A stretch of DNA of 64,000 nucleotides from Enterobacter quasihormaechei (GCF_004331385.1 NZ_SJON01000004.1:298980-362979); one strand, 5' to 3'. Shown: positions 26,947 to 43,546, counted from the first letter of the stretch. The notes: generated from the sequence alone by a model not told the origin. Translations and numbers: made by a program.

Positions 26947-27771
26947 TTAATCGATGGTGCGCAGCAGTTCGTTGATACCCACCTTACCGCGGGTTTTCGC
27001 GTCCACTTTTTTCACGATAACCGCGCAGTACAGGCTGTATTTGCCGTCTTTAGACGGCAGGTTGCCGGAGACCACAACGGAACCGGCTGGTACGCGGCCG
27101 TAATGGATTTCACCGGTTTCGCGGTCGTAAATACGGGTGCTCTGACCGATGTAGACGCCCATGGAGATCACTGAACCTTCTTCGACGATCACGCCTTCAA
27201 CCACTTCGGAACGCGCGCCGATGAAGCAGTTGTCTTCGATGATGGTTGGGTTGGCCTGAAGTGGCTCCAGAACGCCACCGATGCCCACGCCGCCGGACAG
27301 GTGAACGTTTTTACCGATCTGCGCGCAGGAACCGACGGTGGCCCAGGTGTCTACCATGGTGCCTTCGTCAACGTAGGCGCCGATGTTCACGTAGGATGGC
27401 ATCAGCACGGTATTGCGTGCGATGAAGGCACCCTGACGTACCGCCGCCGGTGGCACCACGCGGAAGCCCTCTTTCTGGAAGCGCGCTTCGTCGTAGTCCG
27501 CAAATTTCATTGGCACTTTATCGAAGTAGCGGCTTTCTGCTCCGTCGATAACCTGGTTATCGTTGATACGGAAAGAGAGCAGCACAGCTTTCTTCAGCCA
27601 TTGATGAGTGACCCACTGACCGTCGATTTTTTCTGCCACGCGCAGTGCGCCGGAATCCAGCAGGGAAATAACCTGGTTAACCGCTTCACGGGTCACGGTA
27701 TCCACATTTGCCGGAGTGATGTCGGCGCGACGCTCAAAAGCGGACTCAATAACGTTCTGTAACTGCTGCAT
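26947..27771 (-). CDS. dapD: 2,3,4,5-tetrahydropyridine-2,6-dicarboxylate N-succinyltransferase
   Basis: DapD succinylates tetrahydrodipicolinate in the diaminopimelate/lysine pathway, so it feeds both lysine and peptidoglycan synthesis. The 274-aa product has an N-terminal helical domain and then a left-handed beta-helix of hexapeptide repeats ([29 protein letters not shown] region), characteristic of trimeric acyltransferases. It is downstream of glnD with a 32-bp gap. Confidence 0.98.
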   Translation of the reverse strand: MQQLQNVIESAFERRADITPANVDTVTREAVNQVISLLDSGALRVAEKIDGQWVTHQWLKKAVLLSFRINDNQVIDGAESRYFDKVPMKFADYDEARFQKEGFRVVPPAAVRQGAFIARNTVLMPSYVNIGAYVDEGTMVDTWATVGSCAQIGKNVHLSGGVGIGGVLEPLQANPTIIEDNCFIGARSEVVEGVIVEEGSVISMGVYIGQSTRIYDRETGEIHYGRVPAGSVVVSGNLPSKDGKYSLYCAVIVKKVDAKTRGKVGINELLRTID

Positions 27772-27803
27772 TGTTTACTCTTTCCATTTCACTAAAAAAC
27801 ACG

Positions 27804-31336
<3,533 letters not shown>

Positions 31337-31457
31337 GTAATCTGTCCATCGGTGTCGATTTTTTCGACAATACTAGTGTAAGTGTTGTCAATGGTATCAG
31401 TCAGGCGCACCCCGTGCCAAATTGAGAATCATTAACAGCACACTCAGCCAACAACTA
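31337..31457. promoter_or_regulatory. Intergenic region between divergent map and rpsB
   Basis: Together with the rpsB promoter and leader, this makes a 321-bp gene-free stretch. It must hold the map promoter on the minus strand; I could not place its -10 and -35 with confidence. No ORF of interest was seen. Confidence 0.4.
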
Positions 31458-31487
31458 TTGGTTTCCGACCGTGTTTTATGGTATAAA
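31458..31487 (+). promoter_or_regulatory. rpsB promoter with GC-rich discriminator
   Basis: The -35 TTGGTT (31458-31463), an 18-bp spacer and the -10 TATAAA (31482-31487) are followed at once by GCGCGCC. A GC-rich discriminator is typical of promoters under stringent (ppGpp/DksA) control. Transcription would start near 31494. Confidence 0.75.
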
Positions 31488-31493
31488 GCGCGC

Positions 31494-32383
<890 letters not shown>

Positions 32384-32418
32384 TAAGGTTTTACCCCTTA
32401 TTAGTACCGTGTATGAAT

Positions 32419-32445
32419 AGGGGCCCATTATCGGCCCCTTTTTTC
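32419..32445 (+). terminator. Partial terminator between rpsB and tsf
   Basis: The stem AGGGGCC / GGCCCCT has a 7-nt loop and is followed by TTTTTT. The position suggests it sets the rpsB to tsf ratio. Confidence 0.85.
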
Positions 32446-32500
32446 AATTTATACTGTTTGGCTCCCGGCCGGGCAGTTCACATCTCCCGAGGATTTAAGA

Positions 32501-33352
32501 ATGGCTGAAATTACCGCATCCCTGGTAAAAGAGCTGCGTGAGCGTACTGGCGCAGGCATGATGGATTGCAAAAAAGCGCTGACCGAAGCGAACGGCGACA
32601 TCGAGCTGGCAATCGAAAACATGCGTAAATCCGGTGCGATCAAAGCAGCTAAGAAAGCAGGCAACGTGGCTGCTGACGGCGTGATCATCACCAAAATCGA
32701 CGGCACCTACGGCATCATTCTGGAAGTTAACTGCCAGACTGACTTCGTTGCTAAAGATGCTGGTTTCCAGGCATTTGCTAACAAAGTTCTGGACGCAGCG
32801 GTTGCAGGCAAAATCACTGACGTTGAAGTACTGAAAGCACAGTTCGAAGAAGAGCGTGTTGCGCTGGTTGCTAAGATCGGTGAGAACATCAACATCCGTC
32901 GCGTTGCTTCCCTGGAAGGTGACGTTCTGGGCTCTTACCAGCACGGCGCGCGTATCGGTGTTCTGGTTGCGGCTAAAGGCGCTGACGAAGAGCTGGTTAA
33001 ACAGCTGGCAATGCACATCGCTGCAAGCAAGCCAGAATTCGTTAAGCCAGAAGACGTGTCTGCTGAAGTAGTAGAGAAAGAGTACCAGGTTCAGCTGGAC
33101 ATCGCGATGCAGTCTGGTAAGCCAAAAGAAATCGCAGAGAAAATGGTTGAAGGCCGCATGAAGAAATTCACCGGCGAAGTTTCTCTGACTGGCCAGCCTT
33201 TCGTTATGGATCCAAGCAAGTCTGTTGCTCAGCTGCTGAAAGAGCACAACGCTGACGTGACTGGCTTCATCCGCTTCGAAGTGGGCGAAGGCATCGAGAA
33301 AGTTGAGACTGACTTCGCAGCAGAAGTTGCTGCAATGTCCAAGCAGTCTTAA
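32501..33352 (+). CDS. tsf: Elongation factor Ts
   Basis: EF-Ts is the guanine-nucleotide exchange factor for EF-Tu. The product is 283 aa, with the N-terminal UBA-like domain ([21 protein letters not shown]...) and the TDFVAKD motif that disrupts the EF-Tu magnesium site. It has a strong codon bias like rpsB. Confidence 0.99.
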   Translation: MAEITASLVKELRERTGAGMMDCKKALTEANGDIELAIENMRKSGAIKAAKKAGNVAADGVIITKIDGTYGIILEVNCQTDFVAKDAGFQAFANKVLDAAVAGKITDVEVLKAQFEEERVALVAKIGENINIRRVASLEGDVLGSYQHGARIGVLVAAKGADEELVKQLAMHIAASKPEFVKPEDVSAEVVEKEYQVQLDIAMQSGKPKEIAEKMVEGRMKKFTGEVSLTGQPFVMDPSKSVAQLLKEHNADVTGFIRFEVGEGIEKVETDFAAEVAAMSKQS

Positions 33353-33364
33353 TGATGCAAAAGG

Positions 33365-33389
33365 AGCCGCCTGAGGGCGGCTTCTTTTT
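33365..33389 (+). terminator. Terminator of tsf
   Basis: The stem AGCCGCC / GGCGGCT is followed by TCTTTTT, 12 bp after the stop codon. Confidence 0.88.
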
Positions 33390-33501
33390 GTCACCCGTCT
33401 CACGAAATCAGACAGGCTCCAGTATCGCTGTGCTGATATGCGACATATCATGTCGCCAGAATTAACCCCATCTTAATCGTTGACAGTCTCAGGAAAGAAA
33501 C

Positions 33502-34227
33502 ATGGCTACCAATGCAAAACCCGTGTACAAACGCATTCTGCTTAAGCTGAGTGGCGAAGCGCTGCAAGGATCGGAAGGCTTCGGTATTGACGCAAGCATC
33601 CTTGATCGCATGGCACAGGAAATCAAAGAACTGGTCGAACTGGGTATTCAGGTTGGCGTGGTCATTGGCGGTGGCAACCTTTTCCGTGGTGCTGGTCTGG
33701 CGAAAGCGGGGATGAACCGCGTTGTGGGCGACCACATGGGTATGCTGGCAACCGTGATGAATGGCCTGGCGATGCGTGATGCGCTTCATCGCGCCTATGT
33801 GAACGCTCGCCTGATGTCCGCGATTCCTTTGAATGGCGTATGCGATAACTACAGCTGGGCAGAGGCCATCAGCCTGCTGCGCAACAACCGCGTGGTGATC
33901 CTCTCCGCCGGTACGGGTAACCCGTTCTTTACCACCGATTCCGCTGCCTGCCTGCGCGGTATCGAAATCGAAGCCGATGTGGTGCTGAAAGCGACCAAAG
34001 TGGATGGCGTGTTTACTGCCGATCCGGCAAAAGATCCGTCTGCGACCATGTACGATCAGCTGAGCTACAGCGAAGTGCTGGATAAAGAGCTGAAAGTGAT
34101 GGATCTTGCCGCCTTTACGCTGGCTCGTGACCACAAACTGCCGATTCGTGTCTTCAACATGAACAAGCCTGGCGCGCTGCGTCGCGTTGTGATGGGCGAA
34201 AAAGAAGGCACTTTGATCACGGAATAA
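33502..34227 (+). CDS. pyrH: UMP kinase
   Basis: PyrH phosphorylates UMP to UDP. It is a hexameric amino-acid-kinase-fold enzyme, activated by GTP and inhibited by UTP. The 241-aa product has the N-terminal nucleotide loop KLSGEALQG and the glycine-rich [10 protein letters not shown]. It is almost identical to the E. coli protein. Confidence 0.99.
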   Translation: MATNAKPVYKRILLKLSGEALQGSEGFGIDASILDRMAQEIKELVELGIQVGVVIGGGNLFRGAGLAKAGMNRVVGDHMGMLATVMNGLAMRDALHRAYVNARLMSAIPLNGVCDNYSWAEAISLLRNNRVVILSAGTGNPFFTTDSAACLRGIEIEADVVLKATKVDGVFTADPAKDPSATMYDQLSYSEVLDKELKVMDLAAFTLARDHKLPIRVFNMNKPGALRRVVMGEKEGTLITE

Positions 34228-34246
34228 TTTCCGTCGACGATAAATA

Positions 34247-34287
34247 CAGGTAAGATTCCGCTTTACTTTGTAGTGGTATCTTACCTG
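34247..34287 (+). other. Long hairpin between pyrH and frr
   Basis: CAGGTAAGAT and ATCTTACCTG pair perfectly, and after a mismatch the stem continues with CCGCT/AGTGG (one G-U). No T run follows. It may be an mRNA structure affecting frr expression or RNA processing. Confidence 0.5.
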
Positions 34288-34394
34288 GACGCGCCTTTGG
34301 CGCTGTCATGATTTAAACGCGACTATACTTAGCACACCTGTAGCGCTGTGCTGGCGGATAGTCTGCCTGAGACAAGTTTTCAAGGATTCGTAAC

Positions 34395-34952
34395 GTGATT
34401 AACGACATCAGAAAAGATGCTGAAGTACGCATGGACAAATGCGTAGAAGCGTTCAAAAACCAAATCAGCAAAATCCGTACTGGCCGTGCTTCCCCAAGCC
34501 TGCTGGATGGCATCATCGTAGAATACTACGGTACGCCTACGCCACTGCGTCAGCTGGCGAGCGTGACGGTAGAAGATACCCGTACCCTGAAAATCAACGT
34601 GTTCGATCGCTCGATGAGCCCGGCCGTTGAAAAAGCCATTATGGCATCTGACCTGGGTCTGAACCCAAGCTCAGCGGGCGCGGACATTCGCGTTCCACTG
34701 CCTCCGCTGACGGAAGAGCGTCGTAAAGACCTGATCAAAGTCGTGCGTGGTGAAGCTGAGCAGGGTCGCGTTTCCGTACGTAACGTGCGTCGCGATGCGA
34801 ACGATAAAGTGAAAGCGCTGCTGAAAGAAAAAGAGATCAGCGAAGACGACGATCGTCGTTCACAGGACGACATTCAGAAAATGACCGACGCGGCGATCAA
34901 GAAAATTGATGCGGCGCTGGCAGAAAAAGAAGCGGAACTGATGCAGTTCTGA
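34395..34952 (+). CDS. frr: Ribosome recycling factor
   Basis: RRF splits post-termination ribosomes together with EF-G. It has 185 aa, starting at GTG ([16 protein letters not shown]), the same rare start I recall in E. coli. The three-helix tail and the segment [14 protein letters not shown] are typical. A 167-bp leader separates it from pyrH. Confidence 0.98.
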   Translation: MINDIRKDAEVRMDKCVEAFKNQISKIRTGRASPSLLDGIIVEYYGTPTPLRQLASVTVEDTRTLKINVFDRSMSPAVEKAIMASDLGLNPSSAGADIRVPLPPLTEERRKDLIKVVRGEAEQGRVSVRNVRRDANDKVKALLKEKEISEDDDRRSQDDIQKMTDAAIKKIDAALAEKEAELMQF

Positions 34953-35044
34953 TTTTCGCTGTACACTGATAAACGCCGTTCAGAAGGACATTGAGTCTTG
35001 CTGGCGGCGTTTTGCTTTTATCTGGTCTAACTTTTGGGCATCTC

Positions 35045-36244
35045 ATGAAGCATCTCACTCTCCTCGGCTCGACTGGCTCTATCGGTTGCAGCACTCTCGA
35101 CGTTGTTCGTCATAACCCTGACAGCTATACCGTGACCGCTCTCGTGGCCGGAAAAAACGTGCAGCGAATGGTCGAGCAGTGTCTGGAGTTTACCCCCCGT
35201 TTTGCGGTGATGGATGATGAAGAGAGCGCCCGGCAGGTGAAAGCGCTGTTACTGGAGAAGGGCAGCCGTACCGAGGTGCTCAGCGGGCAACAGGCGGCCT
35301 GCGATATGGCGGCGCTGGATGAGGTTGATCAGGTGATGGCGGCAATCGTCGGGGCGGCGGGTCTTCTGCCGACGCTTGCCGCTATTGATGCGGGAAAAGA
35401 TGTCCTGCTCGCGAACAAAGAGTCGCTGGTTACCTGCGGACGCCTGTTTATGGAGGCGGTAAAACAGCGTGGGGCGCGTCTATTGCCGGTCGATAGCGAG
35501 CACAACGCGATTTTTCAGAGTTTGCCTCAACCTTTTCAGCAGAACCTGGGGTACGCTGACCTCGAGCAGAATGGGGTTGTGTCGATTCTGCTTACCGGGT
35601 CTGGTGGCCCGTTCCGTGAAACGCCACTGTCTGAACTGCGCGCAATGACGCCGGATCAGGCGTGTCGCCATCCGAACTGGTCGATGGGGCGTAAGATCTC
35701 CGTCGATTCGGCCACCATGATGAATAAAGGTCTGGAATACATTGAAGCTCGCTGGCTGTTTAACGCGTCGGCGAAACAGATGGAAGTGCTGATCCACCCG
35801 CAGTCGGTGATTCACTCAATGGTGCGCTATCAGGACGGCAGCGTGCTGGCGCAGTTGGGCGAACCGGATATGCGTACGCCTATTGCTCATTCGATGGCGT
35901 GGCCAAACCGCGTGAAATCCGGCGTAAAGCCGCTCGACTTTTGCAAGCTGAGTTCACTGACGTTTAGCGAGCCGGATTACGACCGATATCCGTGCCTGAA
36001 GCTGGCGATGACGGCGTTCGATCAGGGGCAGGCGGCGACAACAGCGCTTAATGCAGCCAATGAAGTGACCGTTGAAGCCTTTCTGAATCAGCAGATCCGC
36101 TTTACTGATATCGCCGCGCTGAATTTAACCGTGCTGGAGATGATGGATCTGCGTGAGCCACAAAGTGTGGAAGAGGTGCTGGCCGTGGATGCACAGGCAC
36201 GCATTGTTGCGCGTAAACAGGTGACACGTCTCGCAAGCTGGTGA
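35045..36244 (+). CDS. dxr: 1-deoxy-D-xylulose 5-phosphate reductoisomerase
   Basis: Dxr makes methylerythritol phosphate, the committed step of non-mevalonate isoprenoid synthesis and the target of fosmidomycin. The start at [11 protein letters not shown] (399 aa) is used; the frame from 34991 adds 18 residues with no support. The NADPH loop GSTGSIG, the metal/substrate site DSEHNAIFQ and the segment [15 protein letters not shown] are intact. Its product feeds UppS, encoded next. Confidence 0.98.
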   Translation: MKHLTLLGSTGSIGCSTLDVVRHNPDSYTVTALVAGKNVQRMVEQCLEFTPRFAVMDDEESARQVKALLLEKGSRTEVLSGQQAACDMAALDEVDQVMAAIVGAAGLLPTLAAIDAGKDVLLANKESLVTCGRLFMEAVKQRGARLLPVDSEHNAIFQSLPQPFQQNLGYADLEQNGVVSILLTGSGGPFRETPLSELRAMTPDQACRHPNWSMGRKISVDSATMMNKGLEYIEARWLFNASAKQMEVLIHPQSVIHSMVRYQDGSVLAQLGEPDMRTPIAHSMAWPNRVKSGVKPLDFCKLSSLTFSEPDYDRYPCLKLAMTAFDQGQAATTALNAANEVTVEAFLNQQIRFTDIAALNLTVLEMMDLREPQSVEEVLAVDAQARIVARKQVTRLASW

Positions 36245-36343
36245 TAAAGCAAGCACTAGTCGTCGTGCTATTTGTTAGCGTTGGGCTTCAGTGATATAGT
36301 CTGCGCCACCTGATCGCAGGTATTTGGCTTTAAGTGGTCAGGT

Positions 36344-36370
36344 AAGCCGTGGTTTGACACGGCTTTTTTA
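36344..36370 (+). terminator. Terminator between dxr and uppS
   Basis: The stem AAGCCGTG / CACGGCTT is followed by TTTTTA. uppS therefore needs its own promoter or read-through. Confidence 0.85.
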
Positions 36371-36429
36371 TGTATAGGCTTCAGTATTCCTGTGTACCGT
36401 TAAATCCTTTCAGGGACTAAAAACGCGTT

Positions 36430-37188
36430 ATGTTGTCTGCGAATCAACCAATAAGCGAAAACTTGCCAGCACATGGCTGTCGCCATGTTGCAATCATCAT
36501 GGATGGCAATGGCCGCTGGGCGAAAAGACAAGGGAAGATACGAGCCTTTGGGCATAAAGCTGGGGCGAAATCTGTTCGCCGCGCCGTTTCTTTTGCCGCC
36601 AATAACGGCATTGATGCGTTAACGCTCTATGCTTTTAGTAGTGAAAACTGGAATCGACCTGCGCAGGAAGTGACTGCGTTGATGGAACTGTTTGTGTGGG
36701 CGCTCGATAGCGAAGTAAAAAGCCTGCACCGCCACAACGTCCGCCTGCGTATTATTGGCGAAACCAGTCGTTTTAACTCACGTCTACAGGAACGGATTCG
36801 CAAAGCAGAAGCGCTGACGGAAAATAATACCGGCCTGACGCTCAATATCGCGGCGAATTACGGCGGACGCTGGGATATTATCCAGGGGGTTCGGCATTTG
36901 GCTGAGCAGGTTCAGGAAGGGCTGCTAAGACCCGACCAGATTGATGAAGAGGCGCTGAGTCAGCAAATCTGCATGAATGAACTGGCACCCGTGGATTTGG
37001 TTATAAGGACAGGGGGGGAACATCGCATAAGTAACTTTTTGCTGTGGCAAATTGCCTACGCCGAACTTTACTTTACGGATGTTCTTTGGCCAGATTTTGA
37101 TGAACAAGACTTTGAAGGTGCGCTGCATGCCTTTGCCAATCGAGAGCGTCGTTTCGGCGGCACCGAGCCTGGTGGCGATAACGCCTGA
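36430..37188 (+). CDS. uppS: Undecaprenyl pyrophosphate synthase
   Basis: This cis-prenyltransferase makes the C55 lipid carrier for peptidoglycan and O-antigen. The product is 252 aa, with the catalytic Asp at 25 in MDGNGRWAK and the C-terminal RTGGEHRISNFLLWQ. The gene is also called ispU. cdsA begins 12 bp downstream. Confidence 0.98.
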   Translation: MLSANQPISENLPAHGCRHVAIIMDGNGRWAKRQGKIRAFGHKAGAKSVRRAVSFAANNGIDALTLYAFSSENWNRPAQEVTALMELFVWALDSEVKSLHRHNVRLRIIGETSRFNSRLQERIRKAEALTENNTGLTLNIAANYGGRWDIIQGVRHLAEQVQEGLLRPDQIDEEALSQQICMNELAPVDLVIRTGGEHRISNFLLWQIAYAELYFTDVLWPDFDEQDFEGALHAFANRERRFGGTEPGGDNA

Positions 37189-37200
37189 TGGGGGTAGCTT

Positions 37201-38058
37201 TTGCTGAAGTATCGCCTGATTTCCGCTTTTGTATTAATACCCGTCGTTATCGCAGCGCTGTTTTTACTGCCTCCGGTGGGATTCGCTATTGTTACGCTGG
37301 TGGTGTGTATGCTCGCCGCGTGGGAATGGGGGCAGCTTAGCGGCTTTACCTCGCGCACTCAGCGGGTATGGCTGGCGGTACTCTGTGGTTTTTTACTGGC
37401 CCTGATGCTGTATACCTTGCCTGAATACCATCACGACGTTCACCAGCCGCTGGTGGCCGGATCTTTATGGATATCGCTGGCGTGGTGGATTGCTGCGCTT
37501 GTTTTAGTGCTTTTCTATCCGGGCTCTGCGGCAATCTGGCGTAACTCTAAAGTGTTGCGCCTTATTTTTGGCCTGCTCACCATTGTTCCGTTTTTCTGGG
37601 GAATGGTTGCGCTGCGCGCCTGGCACTATGACGAAAACCACTACAGCGGCGCGATATGGCTGCTTTATGTCATGATTCTCGTCTGGGGGGCTGACTCCGG
37701 AGCCTATATGTTTGGTAAACTGTTTGGCAAACATAAGCTGGCGCCAAAAGTTTCCCCAGGTAAAACCTGGCAAGGCTTCATCGGCGGCCTGTTTACGGCG
37801 GCGATCATCTCCTGGGGCTATGGCGTCTGGGCGAATCTTGAGGTTGCCCCCTCAACGCTGCTGATATGTTCGATTTTCGCGGCGCTGGCATCGGTACTGG
37901 GTGATTTAACCGAGAGTATGTTTAAGCGTGAAGCAGGGATTAAGGACAGTGGTCACCTGATTCCAGGACACGGCGGAATACTGGATCGCATTGACAGCCT
38001 GACAGCGGCTGTTCCAGTGTTTGCTTGCCTGCTTTTACTGGTGTTTGGGACGATATAA
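37201..38058 (+). CDS. cdsA: Phosphatidate cytidylyltransferase
   Basis: CdsA makes CDP-diacylglycerol, the precursor of all phospholipids, in the inner membrane. The product is 285 aa with about eight membrane helices. The CDS signature is near the C-terminus ([20 protein letters not shown] followed by ILDRIDS). The start codon is TTG ([10 protein letters not shown]), the only one fitting the conserved N-terminus. Confidence 0.97.
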   Translation: MLKYRLISAFVLIPVVIAALFLLPPVGFAIVTLVVCMLAAWEWGQLSGFTSRTQRVWLAVLCGFLLALMLYTLPEYHHDVHQPLVAGSLWISLAWWIAALVLVLFYPGSAAIWRNSKVLRLIFGLLTIVPFFWGMVALRAWHYDENHYSGAIWLLYVMILVWGADSGAYMFGKLFGKHKLAPKVSPGKTWQGFIGGLFTAAIISWGYGVWANLEVAPSTLLICSIFAALASVLGDLTESMFKREAGIKDSGHLIPGHGGILDRIDSLTAAVPVFACLLLLVFGTI

Positions 38059-38069
38059 CGGAAGGTTTT

Positions 38070-39422
38070 ATGCTGAGCATTCTCTGGAATCTGGCGGCGT
38101 TCATTGTTGCACTGGGTGTACTGATTACCGTGCATGAATTTGGCCATTTCTGGGTTGCCCGGCGCTGTGGTGTGCGGGTAGAGCGATTCTCGATTGGCTT
38201 TGGCAAATCGCTCTGGAAGCGCACCGATAAGCATGGCACCGAGTTTGTCATTGCTCTGATTCCTCTGGGCGGCTACGTCAAAATGCTCGACGAACGCGTT
38301 GAGCCCGTCGCCCCGGAACTTCGACATAGCGCGTTTAACAACAAAACGGTTGGACAACGTGCTGCCATCATCGCTGCCGGCCCGGTAGCCAATTTCATCT
38401 TCGCTATCTTCGCCTACTGGCTGGTGTTTATCATCGGCGTGCCTGGCGTGCGCCCGGTTGTGGGCGAAATCACCACGGGTTCCATTGCGGCAACGGCGCA
38501 AATTGCACCGGGAATGGAACTTAAAGCGATTGATGGTATCGAAACCCCTGATTGGGATGCCGTGAGGTTACAACTGGTCGCCAAAATCGGTGATGAGCAG
38601 ACAACCGTCAGCGTATCGCCTTTTGGTTCCGACCAGCGGCAGGAAAAAGTGCTGGATTTACGCCACTGGCGCTTCGAGCCTGATAAAGAAGATCCCGTCG
38701 CCGCACTGGGGATTCGCCCGCGTGGCGCGCAGATCGAGCCGGTGTTAGCCGAAGTACAGTCTCATTCGGCGGCAAGTAAAGCAGGTTTACAAGCGGGTGA
38801 CAGGATCGTTAAAGTCGATGGTCAACCATTAACACAATGGATGACCTTTGTTACTCTGGTGCGCGATAATCCAGGCACGCCGCTCGCGCTGGAAGTGGAA
38901 AGGCAGGGGAGTTCGCTCTCGCTGACCCTCACCCCGGATACCAAATCGGGCGGCGGTAAGGCGGAAGGGTTTGCCGGCGTTGTGCCGAAAGTGATCCCAC
39001 TGCCAGATGAGTACAAGACAATACGCCAGTATGGGCCGTTTAGCGCCATCGTTGAGGCCACGGATAAAACATGGCAGCTGATGAAGCTAACGGTCAACAT
39101 GTTGGGGAAATTGATAACCGGTGATGTCAAACTGAACAACCTCAGTGGGCCAATTTCGATTGCTCAGGGGGCTGGGATGTCAGCGGAGTTCGGGGTGATT
39201 TACTATCTCATGTTCCTTGCGCTGATTAGCGTGAACCTGGGGATAATCAACCTGTTCCCGCTTCCCGTATTAGATGGGGGCCATCTGCTGTTTTTAGCGA
39301 TTGAAAAGCTAAAAGGCGGACCGGTATCCGAGCGAGTTCAAGACTTTAGTTATCGCATTGGCTCGATTTTGCTGGTGCTGTTAATGGGGCTTGCACTTTT
39401 CAATGATTTCTCTCGGTTGTAA
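38070..39422 (+). CDS. rseP: Site-2 zinc metalloprotease RseP
   Basis: RseP cuts the anti-sigma factor RseA within the membrane after DegS, which activates sigma-E; it also removes remnant signal peptides. The product is 450 aa, with the zinc motif HEFGH at residues 22-26, two periplasmic PDZ domains and the third ligand in [10 protein letters not shown]. The start at 38070 ([11 protein letters not shown]) has GGAAGG upstream; the longer frame inside cdsA is rejected. Confidence 0.98.
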   Translation: MLSILWNLAAFIVALGVLITVHEFGHFWVARRCGVRVERFSIGFGKSLWKRTDKHGTEFVIALIPLGGYVKMLDERVEPVAPELRHSAFNNKTVGQRAAIIAAGPVANFIFAIFAYWLVFIIGVPGVRPVVGEITTGSIAATAQIAPGMELKAIDGIETPDWDAVRLQLVAKIGDEQTTVSVSPFGSDQRQEKVLDLRHWRFEPDKEDPVAALGIRPRGAQIEPVLAEVQSHSAASKAGLQAGDRIVKVDGQPLTQWMTFVTLVRDNPGTPLALEVERQGSSLSLTLTPDTKSGGGKAEGFAGVVPKVIPLPDEYKTIRQYGPFSAIVEATDKTWQLMKLTVNMLGKLITGDVKLNNLSGPISIAQGAGMSAEFGVIYYLMFLALISVNLGIINLFPLPVLDGGHLLFLAIEKLKGGPVSERVQDFSYRIGSILLVLLMGLALFNDFSRL

Positions 39423-39453
39423 GAGAGTTAGTTAGGAAGAACGCATAATAACG

Positions 39454-41871
39454 ATGGCGATGAAAAAGTTGCTCATAGCGTCGCTGCTGTTTAGCAGCGC
39501 GACCGTATACGGTGCTGACGGGTTCGTAGTGAAAGATATTCATTTCGAAGGCCTTCAGCGTGTCGCCGTTGGTGCGGCCCTCCTCAGTATGCCTGTGCGC
39601 CCCGGCGATACGGTTAATGATGAAGATATCAGTAACACCATCCGTGCTCTGTTTGCCACCGGCAACTTTGAGGACGTCCGCGTCCTGCGCGATGGTGATA
39701 CGCTGGTGGTTCAGGTAAAAGAACGTCCAACGATTGCCAGCATCACTTTCTCCGGTAACAAGTCGGTGAAAGATGACATGCTCAAGCAGAACCTTGAGGC
39801 ATCGGGTGTTCGTGTGGGGGAATCTCTGGACCGCACAACGCTTGCAGACATTGAAAAAGGTCTGGAAGACTTCTACTACAGCGTCGGTAAGTACAGCGCG
39901 AGCGTGAAAGCGGTTGTCACTCCGCTGCCGCGTAACCGCGTTGACCTGAAGCTGGTCTTCCAGGAAGGTGTTTCTGCGAAGATCCAGCAGATCAACATCG
40001 TGGGTAACCACGCCTTCAGCACCGACGAACTGATCTCCAACTTCCAGCTGCGTGACGAAGTGCCGTGGTGGAACGTGGTGGGCGATCGTAAATACCAGAA
40101 ACAGAAGCTGGCGGGTGACCTTGAAACTCTGCGTAGCTACTACCTGGATCGCGGCTACGCCCGTTTCAACATCGATTCAACTCAGGTGAGTCTGACTCCG
40201 GACAAGAAAGGTATCTACATTACCGTTAACATCACTGAAGGCGATAAGTACACGCTTTCGGGTGTAGAAGTCAGCGGCAACCTGGCAGGGCATTCAGCTG
40301 AAATTGAATCTCTGACCAAAATTCAGCCGGGCGATCTGTACAGCGGTTCTAAAGTGACCAAAATGGAAGACAGCATTAAGAAGCTGCTCGGCCGTTATGG
40401 TTATGCGTATCCGCGCGTGCAAACGCAGCCGGAAATTAACGACACGGATAAAACCGTTAAGCTTCACGTTAACGTTGATGCGGGCAACCGTTTCTACGTG
40501 CGTAAGATCCGCTTCGAAGGTAACGACACCTCTAAAGATTCCGTTCTGCGCCGTGAAATGCGCCAGATGGAAGGGGCATGGCTGGGAAGCGATCTGGTAG
40601 ACCAGGGTAAAGAGCGTCTGAACCGTCTGGGCTACTTCGAAACGGTGGATACCGATACGCAGCGTGTACCGGGCCGTCCGGATCAGGTGGATGTTGTTTA
40701 TAAAGTTAAAGAACGTAATACCGGTAGCTTCAACTTTGGTATTGGTTACGGTACTGAAAGTGGCGTGAGCTTCCAGGTTGGCGTTCAGCAGGATAACTGG
40801 CTGGGTACAGGCTACTCTGTCGGAATCAACGGGACGAAAAACGACTACCAGACCTATTCTGAGTTCTCCGTAACTAACCCATACTTCACCGTTGACGGTG
40901 TAAGCCTGGGCGGTCGTATCTTCTATAACGACTTTAAAGCGGACGACGCGGACCTCTCCTCGTATACCAACAAGAGTTATGGTCTGGATGGTACGCTCGG
41001 CTTCCCGGTTAACGAATACAACACCCTGCGTGCAGGTTTAGGGTACGTGCATAACGACCTGTCCAACATGCAACCGCAGGTGGCGATGTGGCGTTATCTG
41101 GATTCCATCGGCCAGTCGGCGAGTACGTCCAGCGATGACAACGGTTTCGCCGCGGATGACTTCACCTTCAACTACGGTTGGACCTACAACCGTCTTGACC
41201 GTGGTTTCTTCCCAACGGAAGGTTCACGCGTCAACCTGAACGGTAAAGTGACGATCCCGGGCTCCGATAACGAGTTCTATAAGGTCACGCTGGATACGGC
41301 GTCCTACTTCCCAATTGATGACGACCACAAGTGGGTCGTGCTGGGTCGTACCCGCTGGGGCTATGGTGACGGTATCGGAAGCAAAGAGCTGCCGTTCTAT
41401 GAGAACTTCTACGCCGGTGGTTCAAGCACCGTTCGTGGCTTCCAGTCCAATAACATTGGTCCGAAAGCGGTTTACTACGGCGGTAATGACGAAGATAACT
41501 GCGCAAGCCGCGATCCAAAACAGGTCTGTAGCTCTGATGATGCGGTAGGCGGTAACGCCATGGCCGTGGCGAGCCTTGAGTTCATCACGCCGACGCCGTT
41601 TATCAGCGATAAGTACGCGAACTCTGTCCGTACCTCCTTCTTTATGGATGCAGGTACGGTGTGGGATACCAACTGGGAGAATACCGCCCAGATGCGTGCA
41701 GCGGGCGTTCCGGACTATAGCGATCCGGGCAACATTCGCATGTCCGCAGGTATCGCATTACAATGGATGTCACCGCTGGGGCCGTTGGTCTTCTCATACG
41801 CCCAGCCGTTCAAGAAATACGATGGAGACAAAGCGGAGCAGTTCCAGTTTAACATTGGTAAAACCTGGTAA
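39454..41871 (+). CDS. bamA: Outer-membrane protein assembly factor BamA
   Basis: BamA is the central subunit of the BAM complex that folds beta-barrel proteins, including FhuA and the fimbrial usher of this window. The product is 805 aa (E. coli 810). The signal peptide [20 protein letters not shown] is followed by five POTRA domains to about residue 424. A 16-strand barrel carries the conserved loop-6 motif VRGF and ends FNIGKTW. A Cys pair lies in loop 6 ([12 protein letters not shown]). Confidence 0.98.
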   Translation: MAMKKLLIASLLFSSATVYGADGFVVKDIHFEGLQRVAVGAALLSMPVRPGDTVNDEDISNTIRALFATGNFEDVRVLRDGDTLVVQVKERPTIASITFSGNKSVKDDMLKQNLEASGVRVGESLDRTTLADIEKGLEDFYYSVGKYSASVKAVVTPLPRNRVDLKLVFQEGVSAKIQQINIVGNHAFSTDELISNFQLRDEVPWWNVVGDRKYQKQKLAGDLETLRSYYLDRGYARFNIDSTQVSLTPDKKGIYITVNITEGDKYTLSGVEVSGNLAGHSAEIESLTKIQPGDLYSGSKVTKMEDSIKKLLGRYGYAYPRVQTQPEINDTDKTVKLHVNVDAGNRFYVRKIRFEGNDTSKDSVLRREMRQMEGAWLGSDLVDQGKERLNRLGYFETVDTDTQRVPGRPDQVDVVYKVKERNTGSFNFGIGYGTESGVSFQVGVQQDNWLGTGYSVGINGTKNDYQTYSEFSVTNPYFTVDGVSLGGRIFYNDFKADDADLSSYTNKSYGLDGTLGFPVNEYNTLRAGLGYVHNDLSNMQPQVAMWRYLDSIGQSASTSSDDNGFAADDFTFNYGWTYNRLDRGFFPTEGSRVNLNGKVTIPGSDNEFYKVTLDTASYFPIDDDHKWVVLGRTRWGYGDGIGSKELPFYENFYAGGSSTVRGFQSNNIGPKAVYYGGNDEDNCASRDPKQVCSSDDAVGGNAMAVASLEFITPTPFISDKYANSVRTSFFMDAGTVWDTNWENTAQMRAAGVPDYSDPGNIRMSAGIALQWMSPLGPLVFSYAQPFKKYDGDKAEQFQFNIGKTW

Positions 41872-41994
41872 TAATCCGCTGCAATGGAATGCGTTGGCAG
41901 TGTAGCGCTGACAACCGGCGATCGGTAAAACGGTCGCCTTGCCACGCAAAGAACGGCACCCCACGGGTGCCAATGGGATGGTAAGGAGTTAATT

Positions 41995-42489
41995 GTGAAA
42001 AAGTGGTTATTAGCTGCAGGTCTCGGTTTAGCGATGGCAACTTCTGCTCAGGCAGCGGACAAAATTGCAATCGTCAACATGGGTAATTTGTTCCAGCAGG
42101 TCGCGCAGAAAACCGGTGTTTCTGCAACCCTGGAAAACGAATTCAAAGGCCGTGCGAGCGAACTGCAACGTATGGAAGGTGATCTTCAGTCCAAGATGCA
42201 GCGTTTACAGCGTGATGGTTCTACCATGAAAGCGAGCGAGCGCAGCAAACTGGAAAAAGACGTCATGTCTCAGCGCCAGACCTTCTCTCAGAAAGCGCAG
42301 GCTTTCGAGCAGGATCGTCAGCGTCGTTCTAACGAAGAGCGTGGCAAGCTGGTGACTCGCATTCAGTCTGCCGTTAAAGCAGTAGCAGCCGATCAGAGCA
42401 TCGATCTGGTTGTTGATGCGAACGCCGTTGCATTCAACAGCAGCGATGTTAAAGACATCACCGCTGATGTTCTGAAACAGGTTAAATAA
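41995..42489 (+). CDS. skp: Periplasmic chaperone Skp
   Basis: Skp is a trimeric, tentacle-shaped holdase that carries unfolded outer-membrane proteins to BAM. The product is 164 aa with a signal peptide ending AQA ([20 protein letters not shown]) and long charged helices ([21 protein letters not shown]). The start is GTG with AAGGAG 8 bp before it. It is three residues longer than E. coli Skp, in the [15 protein letters not shown] segment. Confidence 0.97.
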   Translation: MKKWLLAAGLGLAMATSAQAADKIAIVNMGNLFQQVAQKTGVSATLENEFKGRASELQRMEGDLQSKMQRLQRDGSTMKASERSKLEKDVMSQRQTFSQKAQAFEQDRQRRSNEERGKLVTRIQSAVKAVAADQSIDLVVDANAVAFNSSDVKDITADVLKQVK

Positions 42490-42492
42490 GTA

Positions 42493-43518
42493 ATGCCTTC
42501 AATTCGACTGGCTGATTTAGCTCAGCAGTTGGATGCAGAATTACACGGTGATGGCGATATCGTCATCACCGCTGTTGCGTCCATGCAATCAGCTAAAGCA
42601 GGCACTATTACCTTCATGGTAAGCCCTAAGTACCGTGAACACCTGGCCCAGTGCCAGGCGTCTGCCGTTGTTCTGACGCAGGACGATCTTCCGTTTGCCG
42701 CTTGCGCTGCGCTGGTAGTGAAAAATCCCTACCTGACGTATGCACGTATGGCCCAAATTCTTGATACCACGCCGCAGCCGGCACAGAACATTGCAGCCAG
42801 TGCTGCGATTGATCCGACGGCGCAGTTGGGTAACAACGTAGCAGTCGGCGCAAACGCCGTTATCGAGTCCGGCGTTGTGCTGGGCGATAACGTGGTGATT
42901 GGTCCTGGCTGCTTTGTTGGAAAAAATACGAAAATTGGCGCAGGGACTCGTCTGTGGGCCAATGTTTCTGTCTACCATGAGGTAGAGATTGGCGAGCATT
43001 GTCTCGTTCAGTCCAGCACGGTGATTGGTTCTGATGGATTTGGTTACGCCAACGATCGGGGTAACTGGGTTAAGATCCCTCAGCTGGGTCGCGTGATTAT
43101 TGGCGATCGCGTTGAGATCGGCGCGTGCACAACCATTGACCGTGGTGCGCTTGACGACACCATTATTGGTAACGGTGTTATCATTGATAACCAGTGCCAG
43201 ATTGCACATAACGTTGTGATTGGCGACAATACCGCAGTTGCGGGTGGTGTTATCATGGCAGGCAGCCTGAAAATTGGCCGCTACTGCATGATTGGCGGTG
43301 CCAGCGTGATCAATGGCCATATGGAAATATGCGACAAAGTCACGGTGACGGGGATGGGCATGGTGATGCGTCCCATCACTGAGCCCGGCGTTTACTCCTC
43401 AGGTATTCCGCTGCAACCGAACAAGGTCTGGCGTAAAACAGCTGCTCTGGTGATGAATATTGATGATATGAGCAAGCGACTCAAAGCGATTGAGCGCAAA
43501 ATCGATCAACAACACTAA
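42493..43518 (+). CDS. lpxD: UDP-3-O-(3-hydroxymyristoyl)glucosamine N-acyltransferase
   Basis: LpxD adds the second hydroxymyristoyl chain in lipid A synthesis. It has 341 aa: an N-terminal uridine-binding domain, then a left-handed beta-helix of hexapeptide repeats. The catalytic His is in [13 protein letters not shown] (about residue 239). It starts 3 bp after skp. Confidence 0.98.
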   Translation: MPSIRLADLAQQLDAELHGDGDIVITAVASMQSAKAGTITFMVSPKYREHLAQCQASAVVLTQDDLPFAACAALVVKNPYLTYARMAQILDTTPQPAQNIAASAAIDPTAQLGNNVAVGANAVIESGVVLGDNVVIGPGCFVGKNTKIGAGTRLWANVSVYHEVEIGEHCLVQSSTVIGSDGFGYANDRGNWVKIPQLGRVIIGDRVEIGACTTIDRGALDDTIIGNGVIIDNQCQIAHNVVIGDNTAVAGGVIMAGSLKIGRYCMIGGASVINGHMEICDKVTVTGMGMVMRPITEPGVYSSGIPLQPNKVWRKTAALVMNIDDMSKRLKAIERKIDQQH

Positions 43519-43546
43519 GCGTTCATCCGTTTAACGCTAAATTTCC

